Shown: positions 7,571 to 18,200 of the stretch, piece after piece
Position numbering within the stretch: the stretch's first letter is position 1
Layout: every line of letters begins with the position of its first letter
NCBI GenBank assembly: GCA_020433835.1
Contig: JAGRBY010000021.1
Span: forward strand, 1 to 28,366
Source: Anaerolineae bacterium
Lineage (GTDB): Bacteria; Chloroflexota; Anaerolineae; 4572-78; J111
DNA: 28,366 nucleotides
Direction: 5' to 3'
The notes under the pieces: generated by a model
The model's input: only the letters and a program-made list of their open reading frames with translations
The model's database searches: none
Told to the model about the DNA's origin: nothing
Position numbers and translations under genes: made by a program

Positions 7571-9319
7571 ATGACCCAACAAAATCATTGGCTGGAGATT
7601 ATTGATAAAGACGGCTGGCAAAAAGATCAGCCATTAGAGAAACGGATTGTTTTTATTGGCAGTGATCCCAGTAACGATATTTGCCTGCTCGGTGATCGAG
7701 GTATGGGTGTGGCCCCCAGACATATCCAGCTTATTCTTAATCAAACCGGTTATAATCTGGTCAATCTTTCTGAAGAAAATGTCATTGTCCATACGCCCGG
7801 TGTGCAGCTTATTTTGCCCCATAGAGCAATGAATGTTACAGACGGCTATAGCATTTTACTGGGTAACTACACGTTAACGCTGCGGAGCGGCAAGGGCGGC
7901 TGGATAAATACCAATCAAACCACGACAAGGCCGGTTATTGTTGATGCCGAAAACAGTGAGCAAAAAATCGCCTTAGAAATCATCTTGCCAACAACCCAAC
8001 TTGCCCCCCATAAACAGTTAAATGGCATTGTTATCGTTCGCAATTTGGGCGAGGTATCCGGTGCCAAAATTAACCTGGAATTGAGAGGGGTTGATCCAGA
8101 ATGTTACCATCTTGACTCCGGGCCATTGCTCTCTTCGGGGGCCGAACAAAAAGTACACTTTCATCTCAACCATCTGGGGCATTTGCCGACCGCCGGGCCG
8201 CTTGAGATTGAAATCGAAGCGAGCGCCTTAAAAGCATATCCTAAGGCTCTGCCGGCCAGCGCCTCACAAACTGTTGAGGTTTTGCCCTATTACAATCACA
8301 CCCTAACCTTGCGCGATCCCGAAACCGTATTGGCTCAATCGGCCTCTCTACCGGCTGAAACGCCTTCCTCTCAGCCGGTAGAAGAAGTACCATCGCCTGT
8401 CTCATCGACATCGATACCGCCTCAACCTGAACCTCAAATTGCACCTTCGCTAAAACCCGTTCTATCAAAAATGGAAAAAGTTCCCTCAATTACGGACAGC
8501 GAGAAAAAAGCTTCAGAAATATCAAAAACGCCGCCCGAGATACCTAAACAAATTTTAGAGCCTTCACCAAATGTTCAGCCGGCTGTCAGCCCCACCATAC
8601 CCCAGAGCGCCGAGCATCAAAACCCTTCTCATGATAAAGAGCCTCAAGAAGTTATTCTTGTTGAAAACAATCTTATCGAAAAGCCAGCAAAAAAAGTAAC
8701 AAAGGTTCCAGCTCTATTCGAGAAACCTGTAGAAAAACCAAAAGAAAAACCCACTGAAAAATCGGAGCCGGTTTCATCGAAGAAAGAGACAGAGAGTAAC
8801 CCTGTTGAAAAACCAAAGCTGGTTTTACCAAAGTCAGCGCCGGAGAAAAAATCAAAGCAAGTTCCACCAATTGCAATATCAGAGATGAATCCTGTCGAAA
8901 AACCAGAGCCGGTTTTATCGAAAAGAGAGACAGAGGAGAAACCTGTCGAAAAGCCAAAGCAAGTCTCACCGAAACCAACGCCGAAGAGCAACCCTGTCGA
9001 AAAAGCAAAGCAAGTCCCATCAAAGATGGCCGCCGAGCGCAAGCCCAGAATAGAGCCGGCGTCTCCCGCACCTTCGTTCAAAGAGAAACCTTCTACAAAG
9101 GAACTCCCCAAAGACGCTATTCCTATGCGGAACACCGCGCCACAAACAGACAGCGAAAGGTCTAAAAAAGAGGCATGGTGGCTCGTTGAAGAAGAAGAGA
9201 TAGTGGTTGAAAAACAAAGGGTGATGAAAATTCAATCAAAATCAAAGCCGACATCATCAACTGTGAAGAAAAAACCTTCTAGTTTAATAGATGACTGGGT
9301 AGCTGATGATGAAGACTAG
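7571..9319 (+). CDS. FHA-like scaffold protein with Lys/Pro/Glu repeat tail
   Basis: 582 residues without signal peptide or membrane segment, so probably cytoplasmic. Residues 3-102 form an FHA-like fold (FIGSDPSNDI, then APRHIQL). The usual Arg of the GR motif is Ser and the SxxH Ser is Ala, so phosphothreonine binding is doubtful. Residues 125-245 look like an Ig-like beta-sandwich (NGIVIVRNLGEVSGAKINL). Residues 255-545 are a low-complexity tail with repeated VEKPK units. The end is a conserved-looking acidic and aromatic segment (KKEAWWLVEEEEIVVEK) plus LIDDWVADDED. The start lacks a clear ribosome site. The stop overlaps the VWA gene by 14 bases. The same FHA plus beta-sandwich order recurs in the protein starting at 12061, suggesting a paralogous pair in one assembly. 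The gene product is not otherwise known to me. Confidence 0.75.
   Translation: MTQQNHWLEIIDKDGWQKDQPLEKRIVFIGSDPSNDICLLGDRGMGVAPRHIQLILNQTGYNLVNLSEENVIVHTPGVQLILPHRAMNVTDGYSILLGNYTLTLRSGKGGWINTNQTTTRPVIVDAENSEQKIALEIILPTTQLAPHKQLNGIVIVRNLGEVSGAKINLELRGVDPECYHLDSGPLLSSGAEQKVHFHLNHLGHLPTAGPLEIEIEASALKAYPKALPASASQTVEVLPYYNHTLTLRDPETVLAQSASLPAETPSSQPVEEVPSPVSSTSIPPQPEPQIAPSLKPVLSKMEKVPSITDSEKKASEISKTPPEIPKQILEPSPNVQPAVSPTIPQSAEHQNPSHDKEPQEVILVENNLIEKPAKKVTKVPALFEKPVEKPKEKPTEKSEPVSSKKETESNPVEKPKLVLPKSAPEKKSKQVPPIAISEMNPVEKPEPVLSKRETEEKPVEKPKQVSPKPTPKSNPVEKAKQVPSKMAAERKPRIEPASPAPSFKEKPSTKELPKDAIPMRNTAPQTDSERSKKEAWWLVEEEEIVVEKQRVMKIQSKSKPTSSTVKKKPSSLIDDWVADDED
8700..9020 (+). repeat. Degenerate coding repeats (VEKPK units)
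   Basis: The stretch repeats motifs of the form NPVEKPK or KPVEKPK followed by xVxxK, with matching DNA such as CCTGTCGAAAAACC and CCTGTCGAAAAGCC. Spacing is about 20-25 residues. It encodes a flexible, highly charged spacer in the FHA-like protein. Its nucleotide similarity suggests expansion by slippage or unequal exchange, so length may vary between strains. Confidence 0.7.
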
Positions 9320-12050
9320 AAAAAAACGGTATAAAGCAGCGAACTATGCGGGCCACTTTCAAAAAGCAGGCACACCTGCCTCACCGAAGCGAATAGTTGT
9401 AAGCTGCGCAATCATTGGACTTATATTAACCGTTTTTTCCTTTTCCGCAGCCGCCCAACAAAACAGCCTAAATGTCTACCTCACGGAGGTAAATAGCAAC
9501 TCTTTTCCCAAGGTAACGGTTTTGCTAGCCGCAACCCAACCAGACGGAAGTCCGATAACAGACTTGCAGGCAGACGACATCCTTATTCAAGAGGATGACT
9601 CCTCTATTTCAGATCCGCTCACTATAGAAAACACCTTACTTGAAAATTTACATCTGGTCTTGGCTCTCGATGTCAGCATGAGCAACAGCGATCTGAGTCA
9701 ACTTAAACGTGCTGCAAAATCCTTATTAGAAGATGCCTCTCCTTTTGACTGTTTGGCTCTGGTGAGTTTTGGGGATAAAGTCACGCCCCAGGCACAATGC
9801 ACCAACAACTTTGACTCGTTGCAAACGACCATCGACGGCTTACAGACTGAACCAAACTTGACCAAACTGCACGCCGCGATTGTCGAAGCGTCTGAAATTA
9901 TCAAGAGCGAAGAGGGAGGGCGTCGGGCGGTCATCCTCATCACCGACCGGCACGATAACGATAACACGGTGAGTTTATCGGATGCGATAAGCGGCGCTCA
10001 GGAAGCAGGAGTGCCCTTTTACATTATTGGTTTTGGTAAAAATGTCCAGCAGAATCATAGCATTAAAACAGAAATCGCCTCGACCGGTGGCCGCTATATC
10101 GTTGCAGCCGATGCTGGTCAGGTAGAGTCGGAACTTCAGAACTTGATAGACGATCTGCAACAAGGCACGCGCATCACCTTCCAGTCGATGCTTCAGGCAG
10201 ATAATAAGTCGCATGATCTCTCTCTTGAAATCGCCTACGAAAAAGAAAGCGCTCAAGCTACCGGACAATTCGCGGCTGTTCCTAACAAGGTAACTGTCTC
10301 TCTACCGGCAAATTTAAGCGAGATACGTGTTAAAGGGTCGCTGCCCTTAACTCCCAAGATTTCCGCTCCGGCTCCGGTAGCCTCAGTTACCTACATGGTG
10401 GATGGTGAGATGTTAACCACCATTACCAAGGAGCCGTTTTCGTACACGTGGGATAACCGTACGCAAGACCCTGGCCAACACACATTAACAGTCCATGCGG
10501 TTGATGAAGCCGGAAACGAAGGCGAAGCGAAAATACCTATCAATTTGGCTAAACCACTGACGATTGCCAACATCACACTGCCCGATGAGATCCCCTATGG
10601 CAAAGCCTTCACAATGGAGGTAACAAAAATAGCGGGGGTGGATGTTGAAAATACAACGCTTGCAATCGACTCGCAAGTCATTACGCCGACGACATCAGCC
10701 GCTAATAGTGACACATTAATTTTTAACGTTGACAGCAGTGCCTTCTCGGCAGGATCACATACGATAACGCTCCAAGCTACGGACAATCTTGGTCAATCGG
10801 ATAAGAAAACAGCAACCATTATTTTCGCGCTGCCGGCCCAAAGAACTTGGCTGGATGTAATAAGTGACCTTCTAAAAGTCTCTGTCGCTACAGTTCGGTG
10901 GGGGGTAAATTTAACAATCGACATCCTCATCATCCTTTTGGCATTGATATGTATTCTCATCCTAAGCCTTACCGCGTTGGCAATAATCCGTCATATCCAA
11001 CATATCCACCGTCAAATGGCCCGCAAGCGCTATATTTTGGATATTGCCAACACCGGTAATATCGACAGCCACTACGAACTGTGGGCCGACGACCCCGCCA
11101 AACAGCTCAAATTTGAATTTACACTGGACGGCACACGCCTGCCTCACCGTTCCAAGGAAGAATGGATCGATGATGATACCCAACAAAAGACGGCTGTCTC
11201 CAACCATATTTTGGTATCCGCTACACCATCATCGCACCCCATAGCACCGGTAATGGAAGTCGCTCCCGCTGTACATCAAACCCCACAACCGCCAGTTCAA
11301 AAACAAACGCCCTCTCCAAATACCGGTAAAAAAGGCGGTCTAGGCAAAATGGTTAAAGGGGTGCTTACTCCTTTGGCCGGCGCATTGACAACCGCAGCCC
11401 GACTGCTGGGGCCGTTCGGAGGGCCGCTGCGTCGTGTAAGCAGCTATATAAGCACCGGGCAAAGCATGGCCCAGCGAGCCGCCCAGAAACCTAAGCAGAT
11501 CGCCAGCCAAAGCAAACAACTGAGCAAGCAACTGGGCCAAGTGACATCGTCAGCAGGAACCCCAGCATCAAAGCCGGCCACCCAGCCGCTGCCTCAAACC
11601 GAAGTCATAGCTACCTCCCAGCCGACTCCCGCCTTTGCGACCACAGTTCAGCCAGTGCCCCAACAGCCACCCGTTGCAGTCTCACAACCCATTTCTCCAG
11701 CAAAAAAGCCAAAGAAACGCTCTCGGCAGCGTTATCACTCTATTACCCATCCGGCCCAAACCATCAAAGTTTCTCCCGGTCGGTCGCTGTCGGTTGAATT
11801 ATGGATAATGCCACCTAGCCCCTACAAAATAGTAAGTTCCCCATTTACGCTCTATTCGCAACCCGTCGAACAAATGGAGCCGCTGGTCAATCAAGAGGGT
11901 GTTGCCGAAATTCGCGGGTTGAATTGGTTTCAACATTGGTGGCCTCTAACCGTTGTTAATCTCCTGACCATCGTTTTGATTACAGGAATAGGGTACCTGG
12001 CCTATTGGGCCGTTATGAATGTAAATTTCTTGGGGTTACTATCACTTTAG
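9306..12050 (+). CDS. Membrane-anchored von Willebrand A domain protein
   Basis: 914 residues. A hydrophobic segment at 29-49 ending in SAAA is a signal peptide or N-terminal anchor. The VWA domain (about 115-287) has an intact MIDAS start D122-x-S124-x-S126 and a distal ITDRHDN with D214, so divalent metal-dependent ligand binding is likely. Two Ig-like domains follow (about 340-430, ending DEAGNEG, and 430-520). A strong membrane segment is at about 535-562 (LTIDILIILLALICILILS). A presumed cytoplasmic part has an interrupted beta-domain (YILDIANTGNIDSHYELW, then SPGRSLSVELWI) split by a Pro/Gln-rich linker (about 630-810). A last membrane segment is at about 878-905. It overlaps the upstream FHA gene by 14 bases and lies 10 bases before the next FHA gene, so the three were probably made together. 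Orientation (VWA outside) is inferred from the signal sequence. Confidence 0.92.
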   Translation: MMKTRKKRYKAANYAGHFQKAGTPASPKRIVVSCAIIGLILTVFSFSAAAQQNSLNVYLTEVNSNSFPKVTVLLAATQPDGSPITDLQADDILIQEDDSSISDPLTIENTLLENLHLVLALDVSMSNSDLSQLKRAAKSLLEDASPFDCLALVSFGDKVTPQAQCTNNFDSLQTTIDGLQTEPNLTKLHAAIVEASEIIKSEEGGRRAVILITDRHDNDNTVSLSDAISGAQEAGVPFYIIGFGKNVQQNHSIKTEIASTGGRYIVAADAGQVESELQNLIDDLQQGTRITFQSMLQADNKSHDLSLEIAYEKESAQATGQFAAVPNKVTVSLPANLSEIRVKGSLPLTPKISAPAPVASVTYMVDGEMLTTITKEPFSYTWDNRTQDPGQHTLTVHAVDEAGNEGEAKIPINLAKPLTIANITLPDEIPYGKAFTMEVTKIAGVDVENTTLAIDSQVITPTTSAANSDTLIFNVDSSAFSAGSHTITLQATDNLGQSDKKTATIIFALPAQRTWLDVISDLLKVSVATVRWGVNLTIDILIILLALICILILSLTALAIIRHIQHIHRQMARKRYILDIANTGNIDSHYELWADDPAKQLKFEFTLDGTRLPHRSKEEWIDDDTQQKTAVSNHILVSATPSSHPIAPVMEVAPAVHQTPQPPVQKQTPSPNTGKKGGLGKMVKGVLTPLAGALTTAARLLGPFGGPLRRVSSYISTGQSMAQRAAQKPKQIASQSKQLSKQLGQVTSSAGTPASKPATQPLPQTEVIATSQPTPAFATTVQPVPQQPPVAVSQPISPAKKPKKRSRQRYHSITHPAQTIKVSPGRSLSVELWIMPPSPYKIVSSPFTLYSQPVEQMEPLVNQEGVAEIRGLNWFQHWWPLTVVNLLTIVLITGIGYLAYWAVMNVNFLGLLSL

Positions 12051-12060
12051 GGAGAAGACT

Positions 12061-15000
12061 GTGGCAAACCCGGACCATTTAGAAATTATTAGCATCAACG
12101 GCGAAGTTACTTTCTACGTTCTTGACCCGTCGAAGGGGCTAACCAACATTGGCAGCGATCCCGAAAACGATGTCGTCATTGCCGATGAACGCGTCGCACC
12201 ATTTCAGGCCGTGCTCGATCATCGGCAAAAACCCTATCGGCTGGTGCTTTTAACCCACGAAGGTCGACCGTTACTGGCCGGCAATGTGCTGCCACCTGAC
12301 AAATCAGTCGAGTTACACAATTGGGATCAGCTTGAGTTTGGCCGCTATACCCTGGTTCTGGTTGAAAATCAGCCGGGTACGGGTGGGAACAAACAATCTC
12401 AGACCAGCCTCAATGCCGCCGGGTATGCCCAGCCGGTTATTCCGGCCACTATTGAGCCTCCGATCAGTCGCCCCGAGTCATTTTCAGGTTTTGAGCAGGA
12501 TTGGTATCAACCTCCTGAGCCGCCGACGGGCGGTATCTTAAGAAGCCGGCCCGGGGTGGGGATGGTGCCAACCCCATTTCCCGATCATGAAGATGACGCA
12601 ATTTATGTTCAACTTTCCGAACGAGAATGGACAGTCAATCTGGAACAAAACGAAACGGCGATTTATGAATTGGAAATTACCAATCGGGGCAATCGGGTAG
12701 CTGCATTTAACATTTTTATCCATGGCTTAGATCAAAACTGGCTGCAGATAACGCCGCCGCAGATTAATCTTCGAGAACGGCAGTCCGGCCACGTTCAGAT
12801 TGCCGTCACACCGCCCAAAGCCCCAACCAGCTATGCCGGGCCACATTACTTTGCGGTAATGGTTAGCTCTCACAACTACAACAACCGTTTTAGCCAATTG
12901 GGGGCCATGCTGGAAATTTTACCGTACTATCACTTTACAATTGACGAACTTTCCCCCAAAGTACGCACCATCTCCTGGTTTAAGCAGTCCGGAGAAACAT
13001 CACTGGTCGTTACAAATTTAGGCAACAGCGAAACCGCTTACCAATTGGAAGGCGGCGATAGAGAAAACAGCTGTAATTATGAGTTTCGAATTCCGGGAGA
13101 ATCGGTTACACTGGCCAATCAAGCCTCGCTTCATCTTTTGCCGGTGGGGCGGCGTGATGATGCCATCGACCCCGATATTCAGTTGGAACCACATCGCACC
13201 ATTGTTCCGATCACCGTCATTCCCAATTCGCGTCCACTCTTTTTACGACGGCGGTTACACCATTATGAAATCAAGGTTATTCCCGCCGAAGGGCAGCAAA
13301 GTCCAAAATCCCAACTCGGCGAGCTGCGGCAGCGACCACTGTTCGGCATTATTCCGGTGCTGCTGATGACGCTACTGCTGCTATTTTTATGCGGCTCCAG
13401 CGTGTGGCTACTATTTGGTCCGCGTATCTATACGTTTACCGTCGATGGCTCAATACAAACCAAAACCATCAACTCCGGCGAAGAAATTGCCTTAGGTTGG
13501 GAGGCGTCGCCGTTTGCTAATTTGCGCATCACAACAAACACCGGCTCCGACATTGGTCGGCTGGATGACAACATCGGCGAACGCACCGATAAGCCGCTAC
13601 AGTCCACCGTATATACCCTTGAAGCCAACAATATTCTCTCTCCCCTATTTTTCTTCCTGGGCGATTGGATGACTGCGGAACGGCGGGTTAGAGTAGTGCC
13701 GGTCGAACCTAGTATCCAGGAATTTACCATAAATCCTGAACATATCGTTCTTGATGAAGTGGCAGTTTTAAGTTGGAAAGTAGAGAATGCCGATAGCGTA
13801 TTACTTACTCGAGGTAATCAATCGCCGGAAACAATACCTACGGAACAATACCAGCACGAAGAACTTGTTACACCCCAACAGAATACAACCTACAATCTAC
13901 AGGCGAGCAATGTCCACGGTCAATCCAGTCAAAATGTTGAAATTGTAGTTGTTACGCCAACCAGTACACCCGTTCCCACACCAGATGTTTTAGCATTCAC
14001 CGCCAACCCATTTACGATTAATGAGGGCAGCGAGTCGATCTTAACCTGGCGTGTACTTGGGGTTCAAGAAGTAACGATCCAGGGCGTTCAAGGAGCCAAT
14101 ACATTTCCGGCTGATTATAGTGTCTCTGTCCGTCCAACCGGCTCAACAGATTATATTCTAAGCGTACCGGGCGTACCACCCCGGCCTGCCCGTGTTAACG
14201 TTATCGCCGCCACGACTACGCCAAGCCCCACTCCCGTACCGGAAGCACCAATTATTGACTTCTTTACAGCTTCAGTTACAGATATTGTTGAGGGTGATAA
14301 TGAAGAGATCACTTTATCTTGGTCAGTAATTGGCGAAACAACGAACATTGAAATAAGTGGCCCTGATATTGGTGTGGTAAGCGGGCTGCCCGCTCAAGGC
14401 AGTTTACCTACCTCAGCCGACAAAGCCACAATATTCATTCTAACCGCCTATAATGGTGATTTAAAGGTGAGCGCTACCCAACAGATTAACGCCGAGCAAC
14501 CAACACCAGAACCAACGCCCCTACCACCAAAACCTAAAATTACAGTCTTTGTGGTAGTTGATAACAACACAAGCGATATTATTAAACCAATATCACAAAA
14601 CGGAAATAAAAAGGTTGTTGAAATTGAAGAAAATACAGACATTAGATTTGAATGGTCGATTGAAAATGATCCTAAAACCGTTACTTTTAACAACAAACCG
14701 GTTAGTAATGGTAGTTTTGGGAGTACCGAAAATCCTGAACCAGCGCGCCCTGGCGTAAAAACCCTAACCGCCAGTAATGATGGAGGTAGTGACTCGGCCT
14801 CGATAGAAATCAAAACGCTTCCAGAGGAGCCACCGCCGGCACCATCCAACTTCAGTGTTTGTTATGATGATGGAGGCAGCGGTGGAACTCCGCTGTATCA
14901 ATTCAGATGGAGATATCTTCTAACCGATTTACCCGATTTAGTAGAAAGCGGCAGTTTTTCAGTTTTTCGAAGTGATCAAAGTGTAGCTGTAAGTCAAGTA

Positions 15001-15201
15001 AGCCTAGAAGAAAACCAACAAAACTATTGTACTGTAGAGACATTAACGTCTGGAGATCCAAATAATAACGTAAATGTAGGCAATATCTACTATGTTGTTG
15101 GCAATTACATAGATAGTTCAGGAGACTTACGGACAACCGATGCTTCTGAGCAGAGTTTTGCACCGCCATTCGAAACATGTACCATACCTTGTTCTCCATA
15201 G
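12061..15201 (+). CDS. FHA-like single-pass membrane protein with Ig-like ectodomain
   Basis: 1046 residues from a GTG start with GGGAG seven bases upstream. Residues 3-100 are an FHA-like fold (NIGSDPENDVVI, then VAPFQAV). The GR arginine and the SxxH serine and histidine are all replaced, so it is more degenerate than its neighbour. Residues 178-420 contain two beta-sandwich modules (IYELEITNRGN and LVVTNLGNSETAY). The membrane helix is at about 426-453 (LLMTLLLLFLCGSSVWLLF), preceded by basic residues, which puts the FHA inside and the rest outside. Outside lie about five Ig-like repeats of roughly 90 residues with a recurrent V-L-S-W or L-T-W strand, starting near 457, 549, 640, 728 and 823, separated by Thr-Pro linkers, and a C-terminal Cys-containing domain (926-1046). 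This protein could connect cytoplasmic partners, possibly the tail machine, to the cell surface. The exact role is unknown. Confidence 0.85.
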   Translation: MANPDHLEIISINGEVTFYVLDPSKGLTNIGSDPENDVVIADERVAPFQAVLDHRQKPYRLVLLTHEGRPLLAGNVLPPDKSVELHNWDQLEFGRYTLVLVENQPGTGGNKQSQTSLNAAGYAQPVIPATIEPPISRPESFSGFEQDWYQPPEPPTGGILRSRPGVGMVPTPFPDHEDDAIYVQLSEREWTVNLEQNETAIYELEITNRGNRVAAFNIFIHGLDQNWLQITPPQINLRERQSGHVQIAVTPPKAPTSYAGPHYFAVMVSSHNYNNRFSQLGAMLEILPYYHFTIDELSPKVRTISWFKQSGETSLVVTNLGNSETAYQLEGGDRENSCNYEFRIPGESVTLANQASLHLLPVGRRDDAIDPDIQLEPHRTIVPITVIPNSRPLFLRRRLHHYEIKVIPAEGQQSPKSQLGELRQRPLFGIIPVLLMTLLLLFLCGSSVWLLFGPRIYTFTVDGSIQTKTINSGEEIALGWEASPFANLRITTNTGSDIGRLDDNIGERTDKPLQSTVYTLEANNILSPLFFFLGDWMTAERRVRVVPVEPSIQEFTINPEHIVLDEVAVLSWKVENADSVLLTRGNQSPETIPTEQYQHEELVTPQQNTTYNLQASNVHGQSSQNVEIVVVTPTSTPVPTPDVLAFTANPFTINEGSESILTWRVLGVQEVTIQGVQGANTFPADYSVSVRPTGSTDYILSVPGVPPRPARVNVIAATTTPSPTPVPEAPIIDFFTASVTDIVEGDNEEITLSWSVIGETTNIEISGPDIGVVSGLPAQGSLPTSADKATIFILTAYNGDLKVSATQQINAEQPTPEPTPLPPKPKITVFVVVDNNTSDIIKPISQNGNKKVVEIEENTDIRFEWSIENDPKTVTFNNKPVSNGSFGSTENPEPARPGVKTLTASNDGGSDSASIEIKTLPEEPPPAPSNFSVCYDDGGSGGTPLYQFRWRYLLTDLPDLVESGSFSVFRSDQSVAVSQVSLEENQQNYCTVETLTSGDPNNNVNVGNIYYVVGNYIDSSGDLRTTDASEQSFAPPFETCTIPCSP

Positions 15202-15254
15202 AAGAAGTATCTTTAACACTATCGTGATAATTTTATTGTTTTGTGGTGAATTGA

Positions 15255-18200
15255 ATGATAAATAAACAAATTATTCAAATAGCAAGAACGTTAGCGCTGG
15301 CTTTAGGTTTTATTACAACATCCTTTATGCTTTTAGGGTTCCAAGCAACGTTTTTGCTGGCACAAAGTGACTCTGTGCCTAGTTCCAATCAAAAAATCAC
15401 TACTGCTTCCGGAGCCAATTTGGTTATAACCGAGGGCACGACTGTCCAGCAATTGTTTTCGACCGCAGTCGATTTATCACCAACCGACAACTCTAGTGTC
15501 ATTGCAGCAAACAATGCTGTAAATTTGTCTCAAACTCCTGCATTTACATCTAATCTACCATCCTCACCACTAAGTATGGACTGGGGGGATGTTGATCGTG
15601 ATGGTGATTTGGATTTAGCGCTTGGTTCTCAATTTGGCACAGCGGTTTATCTAAATGAAGATGGGATCCTAACCCAAAAATGGAGTGTTAATAGACCTAC
15701 TTTGGAAGTCCGCTGGTTTGCTTATGATAGCGATGATAATCTGGAGCTTATTGTGGTAGGAAACAGCGCCTTCAATCAGCCATCTGGAACAGGTTATAAT
15801 TATATCTATACCCAACCTGAGACAGATAACATTTATACTTTTTTTTATTCTCCCTATCAACTACTTCACGTTGCCCCTGGCGATTATGATGGCAACGGAC
15901 AGAGCGATTTGATCATAACAACGAACTTGTTAAAGCCAACAGATGATTGTCCTATATATTTAATCAAAGATATTTTCTCCCTAATTTCTCAAATCTATCC
16001 TACTCCTACTCGGAATTGTCTACCAAACCAAGCTACGGCTAGCATTTCCCCTGCGGATTTTAATAACGACGGCAAATTAGATCTGGCGGCAAGTCAGATT
16101 CAAAATGGAGAGTTCGGCGTATATGAAAATGCGGGTGGAGCATCATTTACATTCACCTCTATTATAGACGACCTATCCTTTCCTGCCAGCGATGCGGCGT
16201 GGGGAGATTATGACTCTGACGGGTATCTGGATTTGGCTATGGCCCTTCCATATTCAAAAGAAGTACGTATCTATAGCAATGACAAGGGCATCTTTGCGTC
16301 CCCAACAAAAATTCTATCAAGCAGCTTATTTTTAACACCGCTGACCGTAGACTGGGCCGATTTTAACAACGACGGCAAACTTGATCTGGCCGTAGCTGAA
16401 ATGCCGCCCAAAATATATGATGGAGCATCTGATTTTGATCAAGTATTAGCCACGCTAAACACCAATGCTTTAACGTTTACGGCGCATATTAACAACTTGC
16501 GGGGAATTGATCTTGATGATGACCTGGATTTAGATCTGGCTTTAACTAATGAGGTTGGTCCGGCTCTGGTATTTAAGAACTCTATTCCACACTTGACTAC
16601 AAATTTAACATCAATCTCTACTGTGCCGTCCGAAAGTGTAGACTGGGGAGATGCCAATAACGATGGCTATTTAGATTTACTCTTTGGCGGCAGGCTTCAT
16701 TTTTACTCAGCGACTACAGGGCAATTTAATACAGCTTCAACAATTATTGATTCGAATGCAAAAATCAGCATGTTTGGTGAAATGGTCACCGATAGCAATG
16801 GTACTAACTATCTGGATATTCTGCTAGCAACATCCAATGATTATAAGCTTTATAAAAGTAATAACGGCAATTTTGCCAGCGGCCAGGTTTGGAACTATCC
16901 GTCATCGGCATCGGTAAAAAGTATGGCCTTGGGCTATTTAAACAACGACTCACGCGTAGATATTTTATTAGGTAATGGGCAAGATAACAGTAGTCAGTTG
17001 GCTAACTTAGCATTTCTAAATGATTATAAGATTGCTAAACCCGCACCTTCATTTTCATGGAGTTCAAACGAAACCGGTCAATTAGAAGCCACCTATGATT
17101 TAGCCTGGGCAGATTACAACCATGACGGCTATTTAGATTATGCGGCTGCTAATGGCACAAATGGGGTGCGGATATACCGCAACAACATAGATTTGAGCTT
17201 TTCACTAGCCGCATCAATTCCCAGCAAAGATGCACGCGCTGTAGCCTGGGTTGACTACAATGCCGACAGTTTTCCGGATTTGACGGTTGGCAATTTTGAG
17301 GCAGCCAATCGCATTTATAAAAACGAAAATGGCAATGGTACATTTACGGATAAATGGAACTCTAACGATAACAGCAAAACAACCAGTCTGGCCTGGGCTG
17401 ATTGGGATAATGATAATGATTTAGATTTGGCTGTGGGCAACGATGGTCAGGACCAAATATTTAAGAATACAGGATCATCAGAACCACCAAAACTGCAGGT
17501 AATCTGGCGCTCCTTAGAAACAAATCACACAACCGGTATTGCCTGGGGAGACAAAGATGGGGATGGGGATCTAGATTTGGCCGTCAGCCAGACAGGAGCG
17601 GGTGCCCAAAATGGCGTCTATGAAAATCATACCATTTGGCCTAGCCATCTTGCTAATAATAGCTTTAACAAATATATGCCTTTACCTCGTAACCCATCTT
17701 ATGTGGTCATAAACCGGCCGGGTACTGAGCCCGATGCTTTCTCATATTCATCTGGCGAGCTTATTGGCTACAACCCCCAAAATAGTAGTACAGACCCCAT
17801 TATGGTTGCTATCGACTTTCAACTCTTCGATCCGGACGGCGAAGCCCGGGGGGGCGACCTGAATACCCCAGGTGATCCGGTTTATAACAACATAAAATAT
17901 GAATACTCGATGAATGGGGGTGGTAGTTGGACAGATGCAATCTCTCAGTCACCCACTACAGAAACTGCACGAGGCGGTGAGCCTCATACACTTATATGGG
18001 AGCCTCCCAACGAAACCAGCGATAATGCTCTCTTTCGAATTACAGTTATCCACCAAAAGCCAACCGGACCTGTTCAACGAGCTAAAACGGTAACCGTTAG
18101 TCCTCCCTTCCGCTTGCGGCCCGATAACTGCAACTGGCCGGCTAATCCTTCAATAAATATTGTGGGGGATCAAAATACGGGCAGTCTAATTCAGTTTATA

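Noticed and set aside
8644..9135. Phe/Gly/Ser-rich - strand frame resembling a repeat protein
   Set aside because: It is the antisense of the Lys/Pro/Glu repeats in the FHA-like protein.
15202..15254. Possible promoter before the FG-GAP gene (GATAAT at 15226-15231)
   Set aside because: No -35 element is found at a proper distance, so it cannot be supported beyond AT-richness.
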